From contig CAXNKG010000003.1 in the NCBI GenBank assembly GCA_964202965.1, forward strand, positions 1 to 64,000: a stretch of 64,000 nucleotides of DNA, read 5' to 3'. This stretch comes from CAXNKG01 sp964202965. Lineage in GTDB: Bacteria; Acidobacteriota; Vicinamibacteria; Vicinamibacterales; UBA2999. Positions 16,824 through 25,856 of the stretch are shown piece after piece; the first letter of the stretch is position 1; each line of letters begins with the position of its first letter. The notes under the pieces were generated by a model. The model was not told where the DNA came from. It worked only from the letters and a program-made list of their open reading frames with translations, and ran no database searches. Position numbers and translations under genes: made by a program.

Positions 16824-16868
16824 CTGTGAAGGGAAATGATACCGCGCTTCGTGCTAGAGTCTCCGCAC

Positions 16869-17144
16869 ATGGCAGGAGAGGCGCTTGGCATGATTGAAAC
16901 GCGAGGGCTCATCGGGTCGGTTGAAGCCGCCGACGCGATGGTCAAGGCCGCTAATGTCACCCTCGTCGGCAAGGAATACATCGGCGCCGGATACGTCACA
17001 GTCCTCGTCAGAGGCGACGTCGGCGCGGTCAAGGCCGCCACCGACGCGGGTGCCGCCGCGGCGCGGCGCGTCGGCGAGCTCGTGTCCGTCCACGTCATCC
17101 CGCGGCCGCATTCGGAAATCGAGCGCATACTGCCCCAGACATAG
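16869..17144 (+). CDS. Bacterial microcompartment hexameric shell protein (BMC-H)
   Basis: This 91-aa protein is a single BMC domain with classic features: GEALGMIETRGLIGSVEAADAM, KAANVTLVG, the pore loop EYIGAGYVTVLVRGDVGAV and VHVIPRPHSEIERIL. BMC-H hexamers tile the faces of protein organelles; the small-residue loop (IGAG) would line the central pore. I chose the ATG at 16869, because the open frame back to 16836 adds residues that do not belong to the family. Only one shell gene is present, with no pentamer (EutN/CcmL type) or tandem-BMC gene nearby, so a closed shell would need partners elsewhere. The dehydrogenase gene follows after 12 bp. Confidence 0.92.
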   Translation: MAGEALGMIETRGLIGSVEAADAMVKAANVTLVGKEYIGAGYVTVLVRGDVGAVKAATDAGAAAARRVGELVSVHVIPRPHSEIERILPQT

Positions 17145-17156
17145 GCGGGAGCCCCC

Positions 17157-18920
17157 ATGGCCGCCCCGGACACGATTTTACCTTCGGACAAAGACCTCAC
17201 CTCGATCGCGGAAGCCCGAACCCTCGCGCGGCACGCCAGGCAGGCGCAGGCGAAGCTGGCGGAACTCTCCCAGGAACAGATCGACGCCATCGTGACCGCG
17301 ATGGCCGACGCGGTCACACCGCACGCCGAGACGCTGGCCCGCCTCGCGGTTGACGAGACCGGATACGGAGTCGTCGCCGACAAGATCCAGAAAAACCTGT
17401 TCGCGTCGCGGCGCGTCTACGAGTTCATCCGGCCCATCCGGACCGTGGGCGTCGTCAACCGGATCGAAGACCGGAAGATTGTCGAGATTGCCGAGCCCTT
17501 CGGGGTCGTCGCGGCGGTCGTGCCGTCGACTAACCCGACCTCGACCACGATCTACAAGGTGCTGATTTCGCTGAAGGCGCGCTGCGCCATTGTGATCAGT
17601 CCGCACCCCTCGGCGGTCGGCTGCATCACGCGTACGGTTGAGATCATGGCAGAGGCCGCCGCCCGCGCCGGCGCTCCCGGCGGCAGCATCAACTGGATGA
17701 AGACCGTGACGCTCGAAGGCACGCAGGAGCTGATGAAGCACCGCGACGTCGCCCTCATCCTGGCGACCGGCGGCATGGGGCTCGTCCGGGCCGCCTACAG
17801 TGCGGGCAAGCCGGCGTACGGCGTCGGCCCGGGAAATGCCCCGGCCTTCATCGAGCGGAGCGCCGACGTCCCCAAGGCGGTTCGCGACATCATCACCGGC
17901 AAGACGTTCGACAACGGCGTGCTGTGCTCATCGGAGAACTCGGTCGTCGTCGACGAACCGATCGCCGAGGAGGCCCGGCGCACCTTCGTGACTGAGGGCG
18001 CCTATTTCATGAATGCCGCCGAGATGGACCTGCTGGCGAAGGCGTTCGTCACGCCTCAGCGGCTGCCGAACCCGGCGCTGGTCGGCAAGTCGGCGCGCCA
18101 TATTGCCGATGCCGTCGGCATCAAGGCGCCCGAAGGGACGCGGGTCCTCATCGCTCCGCTCGCGGGAGTCGGGCGCGACTATCCCCTCTCGATTGAGAAG
18201 CTGGCCCCGATCCTGTCCTGGTATGTCGTGAAGGACTGGCGGGAAGGATGCGAGCGGTGCATCCAGATCCTGCGGTACGGCGGCATGGGCCACACCATGT
18301 CGATCCACTCGAAGAACGACGAGATCATTCTGCAGTTCGGCCTGCGCAAACCGGCGTTCAGGATCGCGGTCAACACGCCGACGACACATGGATCGATCGG
18401 GCTGACGACAGGGCTGGACCCGGCGATGACGCTGGGCTGTGGTGGCTGGGGCGGCAACATCACGTCGGACAACATCTCGCCGCGCCACCTGCTGAACATC
18501 AAGCGGCTGGCCTACGAAATACGGCCGGCCCAGCGGTCGTCCGAGGCGACGTCCGTCACTGCTCCCTCGCCAGCGCTCCCCCGGTCGCCCGCGAGACCGG
18601 TGGCGGAAGGTATTCCGGTTGAAGCGCTGGCCTCCCGGATCGACCAGTTCCTGGCGTCCAGGGGCTACGCGCAGGCCCCCGACATCGCCGCGCCCGCTGA
18701 GCGGACTGCTGCCGGGGGTCGGGCGGCGTCAGCTCTGGTCGGCATGGCCGACAACACTGGCCCCACCGTGCCGGTCGGGTTTGTCTGCGAGGAGGACGTG
18801 CGGCTGGCGCTCAAGTCGGGCCGCAAGCTTGTGATCGACGAAAAGACCATCGTCACGCCGGCCGCCAGGGATCTGGGAGAGGCGAACCGCGTATTCGTCC
18901 ACGCCGGGTGGAGTCCATGA
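17157..18920 (+). CDS. BMC-associated CoA-acylating-type aldehyde dehydrogenase with long C-terminal extension
   Basis: Residues about 10-457 form an aldehyde dehydrogenase of the EutE/PduP class: VVPSTNPTST (124-130), the nucleotide-site region ILATGGMGLVRAAYSAGKPAYGVG, and catalytic C257 in FDNGVLCSSENSVVV. These enzymes oxidise an aldehyde to acyl-CoA inside a microcompartment. Beyond the usual end, 130 residues remain: a Ser/Pro/Ala linker, an amphipathic helix at 486-503 (IPVEALASRIDQFLASRG) like an encapsulation peptide, a second linker, and a conserved-looking tail at 539-584 (VPVGFVCEEDVRLALKSG to NRVFVHAG). The tail resembles the short N-terminal motif of EutT-type proteins; this resemblance is from memory. 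The upstream shell gene supports encapsulation. Confidence 0.88.
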   Translation: MAAPDTILPSDKDLTSIAEARTLARHARQAQAKLAELSQEQIDAIVTAMADAVTPHAETLARLAVDETGYGVVADKIQKNLFASRRVYEFIRPIRTVGVVNRIEDRKIVEIAEPFGVVAAVVPSTNPTSTTIYKVLISLKARCAIVISPHPSAVGCITRTVEIMAEAAARAGAPGGSINWMKTVTLEGTQELMKHRDVALILATGGMGLVRAAYSAGKPAYGVGPGNAPAFIERSADVPKAVRDIITGKTFDNGVLCSSENSVVVDEPIAEEARRTFVTEGAYFMNAAEMDLLAKAFVTPQRLPNPALVGKSARHIADAVGIKAPEGTRVLIAPLAGVGRDYPLSIEKLAPILSWYVVKDWREGCERCIQILRYGGMGHTMSIHSKNDEIILQFGLRKPAFRIAVNTPTTHGSIGLTTGLDPAMTLGCGGWGGNITSDNISPRHLLNIKRLAYEIRPAQRSSEATSVTAPSPALPRSPARPVAEGIPVEALASRIDQFLASRGYAQAPDIAAPAERTAAGGRAASALVGMADNTGPTVPVGFVCEEDVRLALKSGRKLVIDEKTIVTPAARDLGEANRVFVHAGWSP

Positions 18921-18974
18921 TCGGCCATAACTGCTGAGTTCATTAGACTTATTGGTTGACCGTCGATCGGGGGA

Positions 18975-20756
18975 ATGGTAGAGTTGGCGGCGTTGATGCT
19001 GAGCCCGCGCCCCGTCCGGACCGGAACTCTCGTGGCGGCCGGTCTCTTCGCGGTGTCCTGCGCGGCCCGTCTACCGGCCCCTTCCCAGGTTTCAGTCCCT
19101 AGTGCCGTTACGGTGGCTCCGGCCCCAGCGGTAGCGGTCCCCGCGCCCCTGCCCGAGCCTGCACTCGAGCTGATTGAGCTGTCGACACGCCACTTCGAGG
19201 CGGGCCAGCGCGAGCTCGAACTGGGGCATCTCGACGCCGCGAAAACCGCATTCAACCGCGCGCTCGAAGTCCTGCTGGAATCGCCGTTTGGCGGCCGCAC
19301 CGAGCCCCGCATCCGGGAACACTTTGACGATCTCGTCGAGCGCATCAGCGCCTACGAGGTGACCGCGCTTGCGCAGGGCGACGGCTTCGAGGAGCAGCGC
19401 TCGTCTGTCGCGGCGACGCTCGATGAGCTGCTGGCCAACTCGACCTTCGAAGTGCCGGCGGCCACCCTGGAAACCACCGAGACCGTGGCCGAGGACCTGA
19501 AGTCCATCGCGCACGATATCGACATCCCGCTCAACGCCAAGGTGCTGTCGTTCGTCCAGCTGTTCAGCGGCCGGCTGAAGGGGTTCCTCGAGGAAGGGCT
19601 GAGCCGAAGCGTCCAGTACCTGCCGATGATCCAGAGCATCTTCCGGGCGGAAGGACTGCCGCTGGACCTGGCCTACGTCCCGCTGGTCGAGAGCGCGTTC
19701 AAGCCCTCCGCGCTCTCGCGCGCGAAGGCCCGCGGCATCTGGCAGTTCATGCGCGGCACCGGCCTCGAGAACGGGCTGCGGCACGACTGGTACATCGACG
19801 AGCGGGCGGAGCCGGAGAAGGCGACCCGCGCGGCGGCGCAGTATCTGAAGACTCTGCACGGCATGTTCGGCGGCGACTGGCACCTGGCGCTGGCGTCGTA
19901 CAACGCCGGCCCCGGCCGTGTGTCGCGCGCAATGAAGCGCTCCGGGCGCACCGATTACTGGAAGCTGACGGCGACCACGCGGTTCCTGCCGCGTGAGACG
20001 CGCGACTACGTGCCGTTGATTCTGGCGGCGATGATCATCGCGAGAAACCCCGAACAGTACGGCTTGAACGTGCAGCCGGTCGGCCAGGTCCGCTACGAAG
20101 CGGTCGCGCTCACCTCGCCGACAGACCTCCGTCGCGTGGCCGAGTGGGTGGCCGAGCCCGTCAAGGTCATCCAGGACCTGAATCCGGAACTGCGCCGCTG
20201 GACGACCCCGGTCAAGGCGGCGGAATACGAACTCAAGGTTCCCGCCGGAACCGGTGATATCGTCCGCGCGAACCTTGCCCTCGCCAACCCCGACGACCTT
20301 GCGCCGCTCAACTGGCACACGGTCAAGAAGGGCGAGACCCTGCAGACGATTTCGAAGAAGCTGAAGGTCACTCGCGCCGACCTCGCTGAGGCCAACTATC
20401 TGTCGACCCGGGCGAAGCTTGCGGCCGGCCAGCGGCTGATCGTGCCGCGCGCGCCGGCGCTGCTGCTCGCCTCGGCGCCCGACAATCCCCCGCCACTGAC
20501 CGAGACTCGCTCTCCCGATGCCGTTCTGGCGGCGAACAGCGCGGCGGTCAATAGCCTGGCGCCCGCCGTCGGCGAGCGCACGCCCGCGTCCCTCACTTAT
20601 CGGGTGAAGCGCGGCGACACGTTGTCCAGGATTGCGAAGACATACCAGACGACGGTGGCGTCGCTGAAGACGTGGAACCGGCTGCCCAGCAATACCATCC
20701 ATGTGGGTCAGCGCCTGACGATTCGCACGCAGGCCGGCGCAATAGCGACCGACTAA
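18975..20756 (+). CDS. Membrane-bound lytic murein transglycosylase D-like lipoprotein with LysM domains
   Basis: This lytic transglycosylase (593 aa from the ATG at 18975; a start at 18996 gives a more typical lipoprotein leader) has a lipobox ending FAVSC. The SLT catalytic domain lies at about 210-340: VPLVESAFKPSALSRAKARGIWQFM with the catalytic Glu, then ALASYNAGPGRVSRAMK. Two LysM peptidoglycan-binding modules follow (WHTVKKGETLQTISKKLKVTRADLAEAN; YRVKRGDTLSRIAKTYQTTVASLKTWN), separated by a low-complexity linker. It cleaves the MurNAc-GlcNAc bond to give 1,6-anhydro-muropeptides in the periplasm, which are upstream substrates of the MurQ recycling route encoded earlier in the window. 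Confidence 0.9.
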   Translation: MVELAALMLSPRPVRTGTLVAAGLFAVSCAARLPAPSQVSVPSAVTVAPAPAVAVPAPLPEPALELIELSTRHFEAGQRELELGHLDAAKTAFNRALEVLLESPFGGRTEPRIREHFDDLVERISAYEVTALAQGDGFEEQRSSVAATLDELLANSTFEVPAATLETTETVAEDLKSIAHDIDIPLNAKVLSFVQLFSGRLKGFLEEGLSRSVQYLPMIQSIFRAEGLPLDLAYVPLVESAFKPSALSRAKARGIWQFMRGTGLENGLRHDWYIDERAEPEKATRAAAQYLKTLHGMFGGDWHLALASYNAGPGRVSRAMKRSGRTDYWKLTATTRFLPRETRDYVPLILAAMIIARNPEQYGLNVQPVGQVRYEAVALTSPTDLRRVAEWVAEPVKVIQDLNPELRRWTTPVKAAEYELKVPAGTGDIVRANLALANPDDLAPLNWHTVKKGETLQTISKKLKVTRADLAEANYLSTRAKLAAGQRLIVPRAPALLLASAPDNPPPLTETRSPDAVLAANSAAVNSLAPAVGERTPASLTYRVKRGDTLSRIAKTYQTTVASLKTWNRLPSNTIHVGQRLTIRTQAGAIATD

Positions 20757-20829
20757 ACTTCTTCGATCCGAAAAGACCGAGCCAGCCGTACCGCCGTGAC
20801 CGCCGGCAGACAGTGCGGCGCGACGCTGG

Positions 20830-21537
20830 CTATCGTGGCGACACGATGCCCGCCGCTTCAGGCGTGCAGCCGTAATTCATGAGTTCCCAATCCGTCGATC
20901 GGTACCGGATGGTCGAGATGACCGGCGTGGAATAGTTTGCCGGGTCCATGTGCGTCGTTTCGATCACGAGCACAGCGCCCTCACGACGCAGGCGCTCGAC
21001 CGTGTGCATTCTCCGGCTTTGCGGCATGCCCGCCAGTTCCACCATGGTGGAGACGTAGCCCGGCGCAACATCGATCGTGTCGATCACGAGCGTATCGCCG
21101 TCGTACCAGGCCGCCGAATACCCGAGCGCGGGATGGCCCGGGATGTTCGTGCGCTTCGGGTTCGCGACGGTCGGGTCCACCAGGGGAATGCGTCGATCGA
21201 TGTCCATCCACTCGTACTGCAGGCGAACGAAATCGCCGCCCTGGGTGATCTGCACGACCACATTCGGGTTCAACCAGATCCGTGTCCAGCTCGCACCAAT
21301 ACAACCGAACGCCGGGTCGTCCTTCTTGAAGTCATACGCATCGAACCGTTTGCTGCCGGCCTCGGTGAAGGCCCAGTTGTTCCACACAGTCTGGCCTCCA
21401 CCGGCGATCCAGTTGATCGACGACAGGTCCGGCTGCCCGGCCGGGCGCGGGGGCACGACGCGCTGAGCGAACGCGTCAGCTGGCCAGTTGACCGCTAGCG
21501 CTGCCGTGAGCAGAAGAGCGAGTGCAGTGAGTCTCAT
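20830..21537 (-). CDS. Secreted protein of unknown function, acidobacterial type
   Basis: The likely start is the ATG at 21537 (MRLTALALLLTAALAVNWPADAFAQ), which gives a clean signal peptide cleaved after AFA and a 235-aa precursor; the frame extends further upstream without leader features. Landmarks of the mature protein are WNNWAFTEAGSKRFDAYD, CIGASWTRIWLNPNVVVQI, GHPALGYSAAWYDGDTLVIDTIDVAPGYVSTMVELAG and YRSTDWELMNYGCTPEA. Such proteins recur beside DUF6152 genes in Acidobacteriota, as here. No catalytic motif is recognisable and the function is unknown. Confidence 0.6.
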   Translation of the reverse strand: MRLTALALLLTAALAVNWPADAFAQRVVPPRPAGQPDLSSINWIAGGGQTVWNNWAFTEAGSKRFDAYDFKKDDPAFGCIGASWTRIWLNPNVVVQITQGGDFVRLQYEWMDIDRRIPLVDPTVANPKRTNIPGHPALGYSAAWYDGDTLVIDTIDVAPGYVSTMVELAGMPQSRRMHTVERLRREGAVLVIETTHMDPANYSTPVISTIRYRSTDWELMNYGCTPEAAGIVSPR

Positions 21538-21610
21538 CCCCAATTGTTCTCCGGTCGTTGTCCGGTCTCTTACAGGCCCTGTCGCCGACTTCACCAGAAC
21601 CCTCCCGACC

Positions 21611-22027
21611 CTATCTCGCGCTACCAGCGGCACCGCCGGTGGGCGGCGGCCTCATCGCCGGGTTCATGCGGGTGCCGTCTTTCAGCACCGTCTCGTTCAG
21701 CAGGACGGCGCGGTCGCGGCGCCCTGGGTTGCCTATGACGGTGATGCGATCGCCGACCACGAACCGCTCGATTGGGAAGCCGGCGCGTCTCATGGTATTG
21801 GCTGCGCCCATCTCGACGAGCCATTCGACCACGGAGCCCTCCGAATTGGTCACGTTGATCCTGAACGTCGCATGGGGATTCACCCACTTGATTTCGGTCA
21901 GGACACCCTCGACGGTGATTTCCCTCGACTGATCGTAGTTGACGGGCACCGAGTGGTGGGCGCTCAGGGGCGGGACTGACGCCGATGCCAGGAGCGCTAC
22001 CGCCAGCAGGGCGATTCTCAGGTTCAT
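21611..22027 (-). CDS. DUF6152-like secreted protein
   Basis: This 138-aa protein has a signal peptide (MNLRIALLAVALLASASVPPLSAHH) and a small beta-barrel-like domain: HHSVPVNYDQSREITVEGVLTEIKWVNPHATFRINV, then VEWLVEMGAANTMRRAGF and VGDRITVIGNPGRRDRAVLL. The pattern 'F-D-x-x-K-x-V-x-V-x-G-x-V-x-x-x-x-W-x-N-P-H' is that of DUF6152 proteins, which lie beside secreted oxidoreductase-like genes in acidobacteria. A GGGAG ribosome binding site supports the start. Together with the gene 73 bp downstream it probably forms one transcript. Confidence 0.7.
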   Translation of the reverse strand: MNLRIALLAVALLASASVPPLSAHHSVPVNYDQSREITVEGVLTEIKWVNPHATFRINVTNSEGSVVEWLVEMGAANTMRRAGFPIERFVVGDRITVIGNPGRRDRAVLLNETVLKDGTRMNPAMRPPPTGGAAGSAR

Positions 22028-22078
22028 ATCGGTCTCCCTTCGTTCAACTTCCTCCAGCGCGCGCGATGCCGCCGGCCG

Positions 22079-22519
22079 CTACAGCACCCCGGCCTTGAAT
22101 CGGAAGCCGGTCTGGTTGTCCCCTTCGCGATAGAGCGCGTGACACGAGGCGCACGCGGCCTGGACCCGTTTGGTCGGCCCAAGCGTGGCGGCTCGACTGA
22201 CAGTCTGAGCCGAGAGGAGCCTCTCGAATTCGTCCAGTTGCGTCAACGCGCCCTTGACGATGCCGACGGCATCGTCCCGCTTCCTCTCCGCCCAGAAACC
22301 CTCGAGCGCGACGAAGCCCTCGCGCGCGGTGGCGAGCCGTGCTCTCGCGTCCGCGAAACCGCCCGCGGCGATGGCGTTGGTGACCCCGCCAAAAGCCTCT
22401 GCGGTCGACCTCATGACCTTCGCGTGCTCCTCCCCGGTCGTGATCTTCGCCTGAGCAATCCCGGTAGCGCCCAACCACGCAATCATCAACGCCGTGACGC
22501 ACACGACGAAACGCTGCAT
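22079..22519 (-). CDS. Class II cytochrome c (c'/c556-like)
   Basis: The start is the ATG at 22519 (MQRFVVCVTALMIAWLGATGIAQA), with AAGGAG at proper spacing, giving a 146-aa precursor with a signal peptide. The mature part is mainly helical and carries a single heme-attachment motif CASCH close to the C-terminus (VQAACASCHALYREGD), the arrangement of the four-helix cytochromes c'/c556. Heme would be attached covalently to the two Cys, with His as the proximal ligand. It is likely periplasmic. Its redox partner is unknown. It lies between the DUF6152 pair and the TonB receptor. Confidence 0.72.
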   Translation of the reverse strand: MQRFVVCVTALMIAWLGATGIAQAKITTGEEHAKVMRSTAEAFGGVTNAIAAGGFADARARLATAREGFVALEGFWAERKRDDAVGIVKGALTQLDEFERLLSAQTVSRAATLGPTKRVQAACASCHALYREGDNQTGFRFKAGVL

Positions 22520-22565
22520 CCCTTCTCCTTCGGAGTCGATTGCCAGATGGTGATCGGAGACCGCC

Positions 22566-25500
22566 TCAGAAGCCATACTTGACGCCAAACTGAATGATAC
22601 GTGGACTGCCGGCCTGCGATGTAATCCGGCCGAATGTACCTGAGGCAAAGTTCGTATTGGGAGCGCCCCAGTTGAGTTGGTTCAGCAGGTTGAACGCCTC
22701 CACGCGAAGCTCCACATTCTGGCTGCCGGCCAGGGGAACGAGCTTCGACAGAGCCAGATCAACGGTCCAGTACGCGGGGCCCAGGATACTGTTCGTGACG
22801 TGATTGCCGACGGCGGCGTCCAGCGCCGGCTGCGCAAACGCCGCCCGGTTCAGATAATTTAGGAGGGTCCCGTCACCGTACACGTCGTCGCTCACCTGGT
22901 CGGCCCGTCGTTGCTGGAGCCGCTGGCCGTTGTACCCGACCCGACCGGCGGTCACCGTAAGCCAGTCGCCCGAGCGCGCGCTCAGGATACCCGCCGCCCG
23001 CCACCCCGAGACCAGGGCGCGGAGCACGGGGCTGGCAAACTGCGGCGTTTCGACCCCTGCCGTCAGATTGGCGATGTGGGTTCGGTTCGAGGCGCAATTG
23101 CCGCGATCGGCGTGTGGGTTGTCAGGGTCCGAGAAGCCGCCAGCGGGCTGCTCGAAGCCCACTGAGATCACGTCGCCGAAGCAGTACGCCCATGTGTAGT
23201 TTCCGCTGAGGCTCACACCATTGGTGGCGCGGCGGCGCATGGACAGCTTCAGGCCACGATAACTCTGCGTGCTGATGTCGACGAACTTATCAAGCGTGCC
23301 GATGAGCCGCCCCTCCTTCGGGTTCTCCAGCGACAACTGGCGCCGCTCGTTCACGTTGGCGTTGTTGGTGCACGACGCGTAGAACACGCCGTTGAGCGTG
23401 CAGGGGCCGAGGCCCAGGAAGACGCCAGGGTTCAAGGCCAGCTTGTTCCAGAAGCGGTCCGAGTACGTGCCCAGATAGCTTGCCGACACCCCCCAGTCCG
23501 TCCCAAGCTGCCGTTCGATGGTGACGTTCCACGACTGCACGCGGGGCGAATTGATGTCTCGGTCCACCGCGCCGAACGCTCCGTAGGGCGGAAACTGCAC
23601 ATCCGCACTGGCGACAACCGGGTGCGGGTCGCCACCGAGGTGTCGATAGGGATTGTCAAACCCGCCCGGCGGATCTTCCAACCGGATGAGGCTGGCGAAC
23701 GGCGGTGCTGCGACGTGGTGAAGCTGGAACTCCGCGATCGGGAATGTATACGCGAGCGAGTAGGAGGAGCGCAGCGCCATGCGACCGTCCCCGGTCATGT
23801 CCCAGGCGATCCCGACGCGCGGAGAAAAATTCCGCCATTGTGTGTCCATGCCCGTCTGGCCGTCAGGAAAGCCAGGGTCGCCTGTGTAGCTGAGACCGGC
23901 GGGCGCGTTTCGGTACACGGTGCTCTTGGCGCCCTGTCGGAAGGCGTCGAGACTGAAATTGGAGATGGCGTTGTTCAACATCTTCTGCCCGAAGAACGGC
24001 TCCCAGCGAAGACCCGCGTTCACGGTCACCCGGTCCGTCGCCCTCCAGGTGTCCTGAGCGTACGTCCCCATGTAGAGTTGGGTCATATCCATGAGGATGG
24101 GTCCGCCGTGCTCCAAGACAGACACTCTACCCGCCATAAAGTCTGCGATCCCCAGGCCGGTGATCTGACCGCTGAAGGTCCAGTTGCCGCCGGACCGCGC
24201 GTGGGTACGCTGGTCGGACTCCCAATACGCCACGTTCGCGCCGATGGCCATCTGGTGGCGCCCCCGAACCAGCGTGAGGTCGTCCGAGACCTGGTAGGAA
24301 TTGGTCTCGAACAGGCCCGTGGCCGCCGTTCCCCCTGAAATGTTGAACCCGGTGGTCACCGCGATGACCGTGTGTCCCGGGTCGTAGGTGTACAGGTCGG
24401 AGCCCACCGAATAGGGATCGAGAAACGGCGGGTTGCTGCGATCGACGGCTGTCCGATTGAACACCACGCGCAGCGAGTTGACCCCGTTGGAGCCGAACAC
24501 GGTCGTATCGCCCAGGGCCAGCGACTGGGCCAGCGTGTCCCGGCCTGCCACGCTCGTCGTCAGGATGTTATCCGTCTGGGAATAGGGCGGGGGCCTCTTC
24601 TCAAAGGTGGCCATATACCGCCCGAACAAGGTTCGATTGGCGCTCCATTGGAAGTCGACCCTGGCCACCGTCTGCCCCTCTTTCCCGTTCCCCGGCAGGC
24701 CGTACCTGATCTCACCACACGGATCGGTCGTGCTCGGCAGCTTCGCGACGGTCTTCACGGCGGCGGGGCTGAACAGCGCGGGATTGATCCGGTTATTCAC
24801 GAACGGCGCGCGCAGGGTGATCTGCCGGCCGCTATTGCACGCGGGCGAGGCGAAGGCGGTAAAGTCGCCGGCCATCATGGCGGCGGTCGGCACGTAGGCG
24901 AGGTTGTCGGTGGGCGTCTGTTTGAGCCTCGTGCCCTGGTACGCGCCAAAGAAGAAGAGCCTGTCGGCGACAATCGGTCCGCCCAGCGTCCCGCCGAACT
25001 GGTCGCGCCGCAGACCGTCATCTCTGCGCTTGCCGCCCGGACCCAGGGCGGCGAACGGAGCGGTCGCGTTGAACCGCTTGTCTCGGAGGAACTCAAACAG
25101 ATTTCCGTGGAAGGCGTTGGTGCCGGATTTGGTGACCGCGTTGACAGAAGCTCCTGTGTGCATTCCGCTCTCGGCCGACAAGCCGCTGGTCGCCACCCGG
25201 AACTCCTGGAGCGCGTCGGGGAAGGGGAGCGGCAGGTTCAGGTTGTCATGCGGATTGTTGTGCATCGCTCCGTCGAGCAGGTAGGCCACGCTGGCGCCCT
25301 GTCCGCCGGCGACGGCGACGGCCACGCCCCCGGTGATACTCCGGGCGGACGCGACGCCCGCCTGGACGGCCGCGCCGGCCAGCACGATGAGGTCCGTGAC
25401 CTGGCGCCCCTGGAGCGGCAGTTCCACGATCCGCTCGTTCTCGACCACCTCGCTGATGCCGGCGCTCCGGACATCCACGAGCGGCGTGGCCGCTTCCACG

Positions 25501-25856
25501 GACACAGTCTCTTCCAGGCTCCCGACCGCCAGCACCGCATTGATGGTCGGCGACGCCGCGACCTGTAGCACGAGGCCGGTCTGGACGTAGGTGCGGAATC
25601 CCTGCAGCGACACCTCCAGCCGATACGGGCCGGTCGGCAGGTTCGGCAGCACGTAGGCGCCGTTCTCATCGGTCACGATGGTGCGCGTGAGCCCGGTGTC
25701 GGTCTGCGTCACAGTGACGGTGACGCCAGGTAGCACGCCGCCGCTCTGATCTCGGACCGTGCCGCTGAACTGCGCGGTGGCCTGCGCCCAGGCGGCCGCG
25801 CCGGTCAGCAGAACAATCTGCGCGCCGATGGCGCATACCCGTAGAATCCGTGTCAT
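22566..25856 (-). CDS. TonB-dependent receptor with carboxypeptidase-regulatory-like N-terminal domain
   Basis: This outer-membrane transporter is 1096 aa from the ATG at 25856, chosen because AGGAGG lies six bases upstream; the open frame runs back to 26003. It has a signal peptide (ending AAWAQA), a CarboxypepD_reg domain (FSGTVRDQSGGVLPGVTVTVTQTDTGLTRTIVTDENGAYVLPNLPTGPYRLEV), a plug (ENERIVELPLQGRQVTDLIVLAG; SGLSAESGMHTGASVNAVTKSGTNAFHGNLFEFLRD) and a long beta-barrel ending in the aromatic motif GVKYGF. This architecture (the 'Oar-like' group) is greatly expanded in Acidobacteriota and is thought to take up oligosaccharides or other large ligands. The substrate is unknown. Confidence 0.9.
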   Translation of the reverse strand: MTRILRVCAIGAQIVLLTGAAAWAQATAQFSGTVRDQSGGVLPGVTVTVTQTDTGLTRTIVTDENGAYVLPNLPTGPYRLEVSLQGFRTYVQTGLVLQVAASPTINAVLAVGSLEETVSVEAATPLVDVRSAGISEVVENERIVELPLQGRQVTDLIVLAGAAVQAGVASARSITGGVAVAVAGGQGASVAYLLDGAMHNNPHDNLNLPLPFPDALQEFRVATSGLSAESGMHTGASVNAVTKSGTNAFHGNLFEFLRDKRFNATAPFAALGPGGKRRDDGLRRDQFGGTLGGPIVADRLFFFGAYQGTRLKQTPTDNLAYVPTAAMMAGDFTAFASPACNSGRQITLRAPFVNNRINPALFSPAAVKTVAKLPSTTDPCGEIRYGLPGNGKEGQTVARVDFQWSANRTLFGRYMATFEKRPPPYSQTDNILTTSVAGRDTLAQSLALGDTTVFGSNGVNSLRVVFNRTAVDRSNPPFLDPYSVGSDLYTYDPGHTVIAVTTGFNISGGTAATGLFETNSYQVSDDLTLVRGRHQMAIGANVAYWESDQRTHARSGGNWTFSGQITGLGIADFMAGRVSVLEHGGPILMDMTQLYMGTYAQDTWRATDRVTVNAGLRWEPFFGQKMLNNAISNFSLDAFRQGAKSTVYRNAPAGLSYTGDPGFPDGQTGMDTQWRNFSPRVGIAWDMTGDGRMALRSSYSLAYTFPIAEFQLHHVAAPPFASLIRLEDPPGGFDNPYRHLGGDPHPVVASADVQFPPYGAFGAVDRDINSPRVQSWNVTIERQLGTDWGVSASYLGTYSDRFWNKLALNPGVFLGLGPCTLNGVFYASCTNNANVNERRQLSLENPKEGRLIGTLDKFVDISTQSYRGLKLSMRRRATNGVSLSGNYTWAYCFGDVISVGFEQPAGGFSDPDNPHADRGNCASNRTHIANLTAGVETPQFASPVLRALVSGWRAAGILSARSGDWLTVTAGRVGYNGQRLQQRRADQVSDDVYGDGTLLNYLNRAAFAQPALDAAVGNHVTNSILGPAYWTVDLALSKLVPLAGSQNVELRVEAFNLLNQLNWGAPNTNFASGTFGRITSQAGSPRIIQFGVKYGF

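Noticed and set aside
16836..16868. Upstream start for the BMC shell protein
   Set aside because: The extra residues encoded there do not match the family and would overlap the divergent promoter region; the ATG at 16869 gives the canonical N-terminus.
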